Shown here one piece after another: positions 54,820 through 64,000 of a DNA stretch of 64,000 nucleotides; the first letter of the stretch is position 1; every line of letters begins with the position of its first letter. The notes under the pieces are model-generated. The model saw only the letters and a list, made by a program, of their open reading frames with translations, searched no databases and was not told the origin of the DNA. Source of the stretch: Paralvinella palmiformis (lineage: Eukaryota > Annelida > Polychaeta > Terebellida > Alvinellidae); contig JAODUP010000943.1 in NCBI GenBank assembly GCA_025642065.1, positions 70,001 to 134,000 of the forward strand, given 5' to 3'. Both the position numbers and the translations under genes were made by a program.

Positions 54820-56300
54820 ATAATAAAACTGCTATGTATCGATATAATAAAACTGCTATGTATTAATATAATAAAACCAGTGTTGGCAAGTTTGTGACGC
54901 AATGTCAAAAACCAATATTAATCCAAGGTTTATGACGTCAGGTCATAAACAGGTTTAAGACGGTTTATGACATGATAACGTCGTAAACTGTCAAAAAGCA
55001 TATATTAAAAACATATTGGCATAGCCAACAATTCTGTGACATATTTCCCCCAGATATACCTGAATAGTAGTTTTTAGAATGGCTTAAATTATTATTGTTA
55101 TTAATATGCTATTGTAATATTAAAGTAAAATTATAATACAATAAGTTATGGCCTCATTATTAGACTATGGCAATCATACACTGATGTTGTTAGTAGCCAA
55201 AATTAATTGACCTGATAGGTCTGCTATTTGTTTCTAGATCTTAGGGGGTGATGTTAATGTAATAGAACTATTCATTAATTGTATGACAAGACACTGCCAT
55301 CTTGGGTTGGTGCTGGTGTTTATCTGTGGCTGACAATGCATGCAGTAACAGTGGTTTCACTTATAGGTCCTCCATGTTGTAATTAAGAGCTCAAAATATC
55401 TGCTAATCTGATTCTATTAATCCATCTTATAGCTTTCACATTAAATAATAGTTACACATGGTTAATTTCATGAGTGGCTTCAATAGAACCAAAGGGGATA
55501 TAAGGTGGGGAGATGGAACTTTGAATCATAATGTTATACATTATAAAACCAGTCATAAACTGTCAAAGGTATATATTTTTCATAAATATTGGCGTATTAT
55601 TGCATAGCACAGTAACCAGTCATGTTCAAGGGTAGTAGACCTGCCCATCCCATCTAGCATTATTTTCTTAGAGTGACAGCGGATGGTAAAGTTCATGCTA
55701 AGTGCAAAATATGTGGCCACCAACAAACACCCTGTGCTGAGTGAATGACAAGTCACCACTCCTCCTGTGCTATGCTACACAACCCAGCCACAGACAGTGA
55801 TACTGTAATTAAGAGAGACCAACATACAATATCATTCTATATTCATGCTTGTAATATATAAATATACTAATTCTGATATAATGATAGTCCACAACTGATT
55901 CTAAGCAAAATATATAGAAAGTGAAAGTAACTATCTTTTTATAAAGTTTATGACAGGTTTATGACACGTCATGTCATAAACAGGTTTATGACTGTCAGAA
56001 ATCCAACCCTGAATAAAATTGCTATGTATCAGTATCATAAAATTGTTATGTATCAATATAATAACAAATTGTTATGTATCAATCTAAAAAAGCTATGTTT
56101 CCACATATCATAAAACTGCTATGTATCAATAAAATACAATTTCTAGGCATGAACATCATAAAAGTACTAGACATCACCACAATAAAATTGTTATGTGTCT
56201 ACACCATAACACTGATATGTATCAATACCATAACACTGCTATGTATCAAGACCACAAAATTGTTATATATCAATATAATAAATTTGCTATGTTTAATATG
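54820..56300 (+). repeat. 23-base minisatellite (ataaaactgctatgtatcaat), split by a hAT element
   Basis: Units 'aataaaactgctatgtatca' occur at 54820-54877 and continue at 56012-56300. The interruption is exactly the hAT element at 54878-56011. Confidence 0.9.
54878..56011 (+). mobile_element. hAT-family element with BED-finger remnant
   Basis: The left end CAGTGTTGGCAAGTTTGTGA and right end (reverse complement CAGGGTTGGATTTCTGACAG) form terminal inverted repeats. AATAAAAC/AATAAAAT (7 of 8) flanks the 1134-base element. At about 55676-55780 a remnant reads DGKVHAKCKICGHQQ, later SHHSSC, a BED-type zinc finger (C..C...H..C) typical of hAT transposases. The catalytic domain is absent, so it is non-autonomous. 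Subterminal 'aggtttatgac' words recur at both ends. Confidence 0.82.
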
Positions 56301-57020
56301 CCAGCCTTCAACAGTACAATGATGGAGTGGGTCAAGGCCGCATTAAAAGTTCGATACTGTAGTTTGATTGAATAGTATTCTTTATCCTCACCGACGAAGT
56401 ATTATCATCCACAGAACTGTGGAATTATTTTAGCAATTAATTCATAACACGTCGTTTATAATGTATGCCCTGAATTAGGTCGATGGAATGTTATAAATAT
56501 ACTTTTTGTCTGTGAGTTTATACGTGTCTTCCACCTTAATTTACACCCAAAAACCCCAAAGAAACCCTCTGGATCCCCCGCGTTAGTACGACTTACAAAA
56601 CACCCATATTCAATTATATTGACACTTAAATTACCGCTTACTTAACAGCCATTTGACATCTGGCGCCTGTCACAACAATTATAACAATAACTACAACGTT
56701 TGTTTCACTCCTCACCTCGTCCGTATGATATCCAGATCTCTTTTCCAATAGTTTCACATCCATCAACTTATTGCTATCATATCCTCGACATATTATCATC
56801 ACATTACCATCATATTCTAAACAATAATATGTCAGTTTCGTTAGGAAATCCCATTGCCCTCTTTTAGGTCAGTGGGAAATCCCCACCAGGAAATAGCTCT
56901 CGTACTGTTCACTCGCTAGGGGCGCTGTATATCATACTTCGTATGACACTATTCGAAGCAGTGTATATTTAAATCTAGCTATTCATATAAATCTAGACTA
57001 ACTGGTAGGAAAAAATGATA
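56300..57020. other. AT-rich unique sequence
   Basis: No gene, repeat or regulatory element recognised. Confidence 0.6.
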
Positions 57021-57023
57021 TAG

Positions 57024-57350
57024 TGCGCTTCGGTGGCCTGGCGGCTAAGGACCCGGCACTTGGTGCCAAGGGTCACAGGTTCGATCCCAGCAAGAGGTCG
57101 AAACTTCTCCAGCGATTAATTTTTCGGCTCACAACATTGTGAGTGGCGTTAAATGCCGCTACCGTCTCCATGGAATTATTAAAAATAAAGGGGGACGTTA
57201 AAGACACCCTGAGGACGTAAAACACTATGGCAGTGACCACCCTCAGGGTATTTCGGCTCCATCTTTCAGTGGGGAAGGAAGTTCCTCAACCACTTCAACA
57301 TAGAGGCTGTGCTCAATAAGCGACAGCCTGAGGATTCTCCCCAAACAACA
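57024..57350 (+). repeat. SINE-C copy, most complete
   Basis: The tRNA-like head 'cggtggcctggcggctaagg' with B-box 'caggttcgatcccagc' is followed by the complete ordered body to 'gcgacagcctgaggattctc' and (CAAA)n. This copy shows the family head best. Confidence 0.9.
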
Positions 57351-57749
57351 AAGCAAACAAAACAATTGATATAACATAAGTTGATGAAAACGCATTATGC
57401 AGTATGTTATGAAATAATCGTATTATATTTGTTTATATGTATGTATATTTGTATTATATTATATCGTATTATAAATGTCATGGAATGGTGTAAAAATATA
57501 TGCCTAACAAGTAACATGTTAATTTTCTTAACTTTAAATTAGTCTAACTAGTAATTTCATACACTTCCTGGTGGGATTATCACGGTATTATCGCTCAGCG
57601 GACCGCCCCTATAAATCCCACAATGCAAAGCGCGCCTGATTTGTTTGGTTTTTGACGTCATCATGCAATGGGTCTATTAATAAGTATTACTATACAGCAT
57701 GCAAATTGCATCATGCATCTTTAGTATCTATGCCAAAGCAAATTAGTTC

Positions 57750-57754
<5 letters not shown>

Positions 57755-57810
<56 letters not shown>
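57755..57810. repeat. (TA)n microsatellite
   Basis: Long TA dinucleotide run just before the SWIM/YqaJ relic. Confidence 0.95.
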
Positions 57811-57816
<6 letters not shown>

Positions 57817-57854
57817 AACAATTGCACTAATTTATTTATTTTATACTAACCAGA

Positions 57855-58740
57855 CAACCCAACCCTATGATGTATCGGTCGCACCCAACAAGTACGACGC
57901 CTGGGTGAAGACAGCAAACTGCACATCTATGGTGAGAAATTAGGTGGTGCCTGCAAACATATAGCAGCACTACTATTCAAGCTGGAAGCTGCAGTGCGTT
58001 AGAACCTCAATGAACCTGACGTCTCAACAAGTTTGCTTTGTTCCTGGAAGGCAGCAAAAAACGTGTCTATCCTGCCCCTAGCGGTCCGAATCGATTCAAA
58101 CATCATAAACCAGGAAATCTACCAATTTTGGTTGAACCGATGGTGTCAGCAGTTCCCAACTCTATATGAACTAATTCAACGGCTGGTCCATATGCATTCA
58201 CTGCTGACCAGCTACAGAGTCTTGGTAACATACATAGCAAAGCAGCAGTCCATACCATCATCGACTATGGCGTTGAGGAATCCGAAAATATCCACAGCAG
58301 CGAAACAGACAGTGAAGGTGGAACACAGTCCAACTATCTACCTGAGCCAATAATTAGTCTGTGCGATCATTATAAAATGCAATTGCAGATGTTTGTGCGT
58401 GATGGAAATTCCTGCGATTTATTTATTTATTCCCCTACTGGGAATGGCGTGTATATTTGATGTACTATTGATCTTGATGACATATTCTTATATGGTATCG
58501 AAGAGATATTATATGCTAAATGTAGGTTCTGTAATTTTACCAGAAATTGTAATTCGGCAGCGCGACATGGTTAAAGGTAAAGAGGGATATGTTGTGTGCA
58601 TGTATAGACGTCCAAGGTTTGGGCCCACGATATCTTGTTCTAAGTATGACTGTAAAGTTGAATTTTATCAATGCCCAATCATTATCAAATCCGACCCCCC
58701 CCCAAAAAAAAAAGAGAAGAAGATGGGTCTGCCCTAAATG
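57855..58740 (+). pseudogene. Decayed SWIM-YqaJ-PHD protein gene
   Basis: Three ordered pieces are recognisable in different frames. First, GGACKHIAALLFKLEAAVR (about 57936-57993) and LLCSWKAAK (58035-58060) match the SWIM zinc finger and following motif ('C.H.AALL...E..VR....CT...C.W') common in invertebrates. Second, YKMQLQMFVRDGNSCDLFIY and SPTGNGVYI (58370-58455) match the YqaJ/lambda-exonuclease-like core ('Y..Q.Q..M.VTG...CDF.VWTP'). Third, EGYVVCMYRRPRFGPTISCS (58580-58650) with later YDCKVEFYQCPIIIKSDPP resembles a PHD finger with several Cys lost. Frameshifts, stops and lost metal ligands show it is dead. The family function (DNA processing or mobile-element origin) is uncertain. Confidence 0.7.
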
Positions 58741-58884
58741 AAGACAAACACAAAAACAGCCCTGAACAAATTTCTACAGATTATCAACATTATCATTAAT
58801 GATATAAAGACATCGTATTGGATTAATAGCTACAGTTTATTGAATGTCATTCTTTGTATATTAATCGTTGTATTATTACTATAC

Positions 58885-59240
58885 TTCAAGTAATCTGTAC
58901 ACTTAATTGTAATTACATCAAGTAATCTGTACACTTAATTGTAATTACATCAAGTAATCTGTACACTTAATTGTAATTACATCAAATAATATGTACACTT
59001 AATTGTAATTACATCAAGTAATCTGTACACTTAATTGTAATTACATCAAGTAATATGTACACTTAATTGTAATTACATCAAGTAATCTGTACACTTAATT
59101 GTAATTACATCAAGTAATCTGTACACTTAATTGTAATTACATCAAGTAATCTGTACACTTAATTGTAATTACATCAAGTAATCTGTACACTTAATTGTAA
59201 TTACATCAAGTAATCTGTACACTTAATTGTAATTACATTA
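58885..59240 (+). repeat. 32-base minisatellite, about 11 copies
   Basis: The unit 'tcaagtaatctgtacactta' plus 'attgtaattaca' is repeated nearly without change; two units have 'atatg' in place of 'atctg'. There are no intervening spacers, so it is a satellite and not a CRISPR array. Confidence 0.95.
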
Positions 59241-59419
59241 AGTAATCTATACACATGTGCACGTAATTGCGATTGGTGTGCTTTCATATTAACATATCTC
59301 TCTAGGACTCGAGCTGTGCTATAGTAAGTGTGTACATGTACTATCATAAACAGTGCAAATTATACATATATCTTACACTTAACTTAGAACTATATAGCAC
59401 TGTAGATGATAGTTATCGC

Positions 59420-59940
59420 CAGGGTTGGCAGGTTTCTGACAAGACGGTAAAAACCTCGGTTTAAACCGCGGTTTTTATCGTCCCGTCAGAAATGTTTTCT
59501 GGCGTCTAAATTCTCAGAAACCGTCCGAAATAACTTTCCTCAAACTCATCCTTTTTTAAATTTTTTAAAGCCAATATTAAAGGCATAACATACATGAAAA
59601 GAATTTACACCCCTGCTAGCATTCCAGGCCCAGGATGTACCCTTCCTGGCAGCTTTCTTCAGTGACTCAGCTAAGTCCATCCCACCAGTTACATGGTGGA
59701 AGTCAACTGTGCCTAGATGTATCCCCCACGGCCTTGTGGGCATCATTCTTCAGCTATTCAAGTCACGACCATCTTCATCTGCCATTAGGCGAGTGTTCTC
59801 TTCATTTGCTCTGATTCACACTAAGTTAAGAAATAGACCTGGAAACGCCACAGTTAGTCTCATAACATTGGCAGCATACCACATTCAAACATGCAGAATG
59901 CTTGTAGCAGGTTTAATTATCTCGGTTTTAATCGATTACT
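59420..59940 (+). pseudogene. hAT element relic with transposase C-terminus
   Basis: The left end CAGGGTTGGCAGGTTTCTGA is close to the hAT at 54878, so the two belong to one family. Downstream, in one frame, SIPPVTWWKSTVPRC (about 59676-59720) and SRPSSSAIRRVFSSFALIHT followed by KLRNRPGN (59763-59845) match the hAT dimerisation domain ('P.SSA..ERVFSSFG.I.T.LRN.L'). The middle of the transposase is deleted and no right inverted repeat was found. Confidence 0.75.
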
Positions 59941-59949
59941 TACCAAATA

Positions 59950-61001
59950 GATACTATGCAAAATAGCTAAATAAACAACGTCCTACCCGAACATTTACAC
60001 GCGAAATAATTTGGTTACATGGTTATGAAATGGTCTGATCTTGGCATGAACTTGTATATTTCTTGGTACTAACTGGTACGCTATCTGGAAACGTATTTCC
60101 AACAACTATATTTAATTATGAATATTATTAAGTCGACTTAATCGACCAATGTCTTTGCAACACCAATCAGTATATGTTCAAAGAGCGTTGTTGTGTAAAA
60201 TGTCGTGACAGCCCGGCTCAGACCTCGGAACACCTGGAAAATATGTAGTTAATCAGATTAATATAGGCACATAATTAACCAAAGTACACAACATAATACT
60301 TAGAGTTCAATCTGTCCTAATTATATCTCACAATGTTACCAAAAGAGTTAAAACACCTATCTTCACATTCATATAGAAAACCTGAATTATACAAAGTAAT
60401 ATTAATGCTAATCTTAAATTTATATTTTCTTGTAATTCACTTACTGGGGTTTATGATACAACAGAGAACATGTGACACCCAATTTGTATAGATTTCACAC
60501 AATTGTCACGGGGAAGAGACAATTAACTTCTTGCGGCTTTAAGCACAAGATGTCCGGAACCGAATTGTCGTTTAATATTAACGCCTTGAATAATACGGTT
60601 TTAAAATAATCTAAATAAGTTAACACATTCAGATAGATTTAGTAATCTAGCTACCTTCAACCAGATTAGCCTATCTTGTCCAAGGTAACGTCATTAAATT
60701 CGAAAGGATGAGTCCAGCAACCATCTTTTTCAGATCCACACCTATGTATCATTAACTTCCAGAATGACTGTCATATTTATATTACCCATTTGTGTATGAA
60801 ATAACACAAAATGGCTTATGTTTGTGATTAGGTAATATATTATACTTGAATATAATTTTCTTACGAACTGGTATGATCTTAAATTAAACTGATACAGTAT
60901 TAATTTATTTAGTTAAGAAAACACATGATAGCTGTTGATTCGGTTATATGCCAACTTCCCAACACGCGCACGCACGCACGCACGCGCACGCACGCACACA
61001 C

Positions 61002-61049
<48 letters not shown>

Positions 61050-63130
61050 CAAAGATAATTTGTTTGAACCTCCGAATGTTGAATGTTGCTCTGAATTATG
61101 ATGAGTGAGATTGTTCAAGAAGTAATGGTGTCACGTTGGCTACCTATAATGACACATTAGATTACCCGATAATGGGAGATAACTTGAATGTATAGTTTTT
61201 ATAGAACTTCTGTTTATGTTAAACTATTTAATTTCCCAAATCCTTTCCTTTTCAACTATATCACCAACTCTGGTAGTTTTGATAATCATGAGAGCGAATA
61301 CGTGGTTTATATAACCTCCGCCATGCCCAAGACTTCCTAGGATATGTTACTGAGAGGTAATTTACACAGAAAATATCACACCAAATATATATACCCTGGT
61401 CTGATTTAAAAACAAGCCTTTCGACATAGTGTTCAAAGCATTGCATTATAGGAGAGTCTTTTATCTTTAATAAGGTTTCTGAAACTGATCTTTTAAACGG
61501 ATAGAATAGGGAATGAAATGTGAAAGATGAGTTTTTAAAATTTAATTTAAGGAATTAGAATAAAGATGAACCGACCAATTGAGTCTTCAACAGATACCTT
61601 AACGTAATTTACATTGTATTTCATCATTATAGGTGTATCCCTTTTTTTCAGTTGCTGTCCATATTCTTTGGAATTCACTCCCCGAACATGTTAAGTCATC
61701 AAATAGCTTTTTTTGTTTTGTTTTGGGACACCATTTTTCAGACTCGCTTATCCTTCCTAAGTTTCCACACCATCTGATCATTTGTTGATGAACTTTGCAT
61801 TGCACCCGGACTATAAGTTCGCCCAACCCCTGTACTAGGTGCCTCACTGAGCTCAATTCTTTTCAAGGATATTGCCGCAATAGAAATTATTATTATTATT
61901 ATTATTATTGTTATTATTATTAAATTGGCGGTGAATCCAAATAATAAATTGTAATGAACTCACGCATATAAGACCAGTAGTTAATTTAGTACACTGACCC
62001 ACTCATCTATTTAAGAGAGAATTACAGTTTGAAAGAGACGATAACAGAGGGCTATGTCATGATCCACAATGCTTCGGATAGTTGAATCAAATCCAATGGA
62101 AGCTAATCTGTATATCAATAGGTATGATATTTCAGACGGAATAAATATGAAACAATTGGTCCACATTCAGGTTATTTAAAATATCGAGAACACGCTTATT
62201 TTTAAATGATAATTATTTATGATGTTATAAATGCCATCCAATCGTTAAATATTGTGCGTTTTGTGGAATATGACCAATAATACCTTGAAATAAAGATTGC
62301 ATTTTTACGTTTAATTCAAGTGGCACTTTACCTCAACAACTGACAAATATCTGGTACTGGAATGTAATTCCTAAATAGGGCATGATCCTAAATTGTACCA
62401 TAAACTATTTGGGTACCACCTTGAAACATAATACTATATTAATCAAATTAGCCTCATTAATACAGCAATGTGCCCGCTAATTTTAATTTATTCAAAGGAA
62501 CGAGTGTCGGTAAAGGAAACACTCAAACCAAGACGTGTGTATGTCTTAAGATTTGACACCTGGATCAACTTCAATAGGTTTTCCAGTCTACTATAGAGCA
62601 AATCTTCTTCTGCTGTATGGAAAGAGCCCGTCTGTATTTCAACATAGATGGAATTTCATTGTGCAGTAATCACCTATATTATCACAACCAACCTTGTCTC
62701 GGGACATTACATGGAAACATATCTGATCAATAATGTTTCCATTTGCATTACATCTACACTTTATAGTATATTACAAAACTCGTTGGTAATCATTTAATTT
62801 AATAAGCTACTGAAGTTCTGATTTGGATAGATGCTAATTGTTTTCTCATATACTGACAGTTATGCTACATTATTTGAAACGGGAACATTGCCGTAAGTTC
62901 CTTTACAACATTCTGTTTATTGTGCATGTAACAATATTAAATGCAGCGACATATTCTTAGCGCATAAACCGACAAACTGAGAAAGCTGAAGATGTACATA
63001 ACTCTGACTATCTTATCTTAAAACCGTAGCCATGTAAGTTGATATCTTACATATTAATGATCCGAATTTACTTTCCTCATCATTTGGCAATGATACGTTT
63101 GCTTTTGTTGGCAGACATCTTCTTGCGTCC
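59950..63130. other. AT-rich region without gene
   Basis: Only short spurious frames occur. It includes (GCAC)n/(TA)n at 60966-61047, repeat D on the minus strand at about 61690-61910 with an (ATT)n tract, and otherwise unique AT-rich DNA. Confidence 0.7.
61690..61915 (-). repeat. Dispersed repeat D, minus copy
   Basis: On the minus strand (AAT)n, 'tctattgcggcaatatcctt', 'caggggttgggcgaacttat', 'caacaaatgatcagatggtg' and 'aagcgagtctgaaaa' follow the same order as at 42245-42450. Confidence 0.78.
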
Positions 63131-63147
63131 GATTTAGCCAAGATGGT

Positions 63148-63331
63148 TGGTTGATTGATGTTTTGCGGCCACTTTTGTGTACAAGGTAGGCAAAATGGGC
63201 CGAGCGACCTCCAAACGTAATGAGGCGAAGCCAAAGACGAAACAATCTTCAGATATGCCCACGCCGAGATTCGAACACGGGTGGCAGTGACTTGTGGTCC
63301 AACACACTACCGCTAGACCACGGAGGCGCCC
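63148..63331 (-). repeat. SINE-A copy with 12-base target duplication
   Basis: Near-consensus copy in minus orientation. ATTTAGCCAAGA flanks it at 63132-63143 and 63333-63344, marking a recent insertion by LINE machinery. Confidence 0.93.
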
Positions 63332-63869
63332 AATTTAGCCAAGAGGAATCGATACAGTAACAAAATAGGATTCGTGGCATGTATTGATTAATAACTTTAA
63401 ATCTGTCATGACGTTATCTTGTTGATTAAATCAGGTGAACATCACGCAATTCGTCAAATCTCGTGCGGTCGTCACGTTGGCGAATTAAAAAACTGAAATT
63501 AACAGCTTCGGTGAAAAATTATCAAAATCGCGAAATAATTCTTTTTGGATAAAACAAAATACTGGGGCTGGTGTATGATTATAGAATTTAAAAAAAAATC
63601 ATTTCTAAAACAGTCTTCCAATCTTACAGGACAGAGCTACAACATATCTGATAGTTTTATATTGTCATTCGCACCACTAACCCAGAAGGTATCTCATAAT
63701 TATAATGTTAAATTCGATTAGAACTACACGGCTAGCTAGTCACAAACTAGCACAAGGTGGCACCAAAGGAACCCGATTTTGTTGTTGTGTATGTTAATGG
63801 CCAATAGCTGTTCCCGTTGTTATTGTGTAACCACCAGAATTTCCTTTTCAATTATTTATTTCTCATATT

Positions 63870-64000
63870 TCTCACTGTTAGTCGATCTGTAAAAAATCTG
63901 ATGAAATATCTGATGTTGTTAAGGATATGGATCCTGATGCTCTTGTCATTACAGAGACTTGGCTGACTGGTTATTTTTCAGAGCGGAGAGTTGGTGAGAT
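63870..64000 (+). pseudogene. Start of a LINE endonuclease domain, cut by the window end
   Basis: After a probable one-base shift the frame reads CKKSDEISDVVKDMDPDALV and ITETWLTGYFSE. 'N..R S...K..ei......D.l.iTETWL' is the opening of the APE-type endonuclease of CR1/L2 LINEs. ORF2 would continue past the window, so integrity cannot be judged. Confidence 0.7.

Noticed and set aside
58885..59240. CRISPR-like regular 32-base repeats
   Set aside because: Units are directly contiguous with no unique spacers, and the genome is eukaryotic.

Overview
This is intron-rich, AT-rich animal nuclear DNA: short coding exons with GT/AG junctions, long introns, very many microsatellites, tRNA-derived SINEs and decayed transposons. 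The nicotinic receptor, the mix of CR1/L2 and I-type LINE, hAT and Harbinger relics, and the SWIM/YqaJ and P2RX7_C-type fragments suggest a marine invertebrate, probably a lophotrochozoan such as a mollusc. That assignment is inference; the species is not identifiable from the sequence alone.

Region 1 (about 4.7-25 kb, + strand) holds most of an alpha-type nicotinic acetylcholine receptor subunit of the alpha7-like class. I could rebuild it exon by exon from splice sites and reading phase: exon 2 (4756-4901), exon 3 in two copies (5498-5542 and 5738-5782), exon 4 (12786-12895), a fused exon 5/6 (14771-15024), exon 7 in two copies (17272-17466 and 17601-17795), exon 8 (18106-18192), exon 9 (23590-23699) and terminal exon 10 (24304-24819). 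Exon numbers follow vertebrate CHRNA7. The signal-peptide exon was not found and probably lies upstream. The main discovery is that two separate exons are tandemly duplicated with the same length and phase. This predicts two mutually exclusive splice choices and four receptor isoforms. One choice changes the strand just before binding loop D. The other changes loop C, TM1 and the 2'/3' pore residues.

Region 2 (25-41 kb) is mostly transposon and repeat DNA. It holds an I-like LINE relic with RNase H, a Ty3/Gypsy integrase relic, a LINE RT fragment, a TA-flanked MITE, an isolated carbohydrate-sulfotransferase-like exon, a Harbinger transposase relic, a perfect 41-bp palindrome and a 297-bp direct repeat.

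Region 3 (41.2-48.8 kb, - strand) holds the 3' half of a DOK/IRS-type adaptor gene. Four exons join in phase to give the second half of a PH domain, a complete PTB domain and a short tail. Its first exon or exons are not found. A THAP zinc-finger start exon lies inside one of its introns on the same strand.

Region 4 (49-64 kb) is accessory DNA: an I-like LINE relic, a foldback MITE inside a SINE, a hAT element with BED finger inserted in a minisatellite, a second hAT relic, a decayed SWIM-YqaJ-PHD gene, several minisatellites, and the start of a LINE endonuclease domain running off the window end.

The receptor and the DOK-like adaptor could both act in cell-surface signalling, but their proximity is no evidence that they work together.
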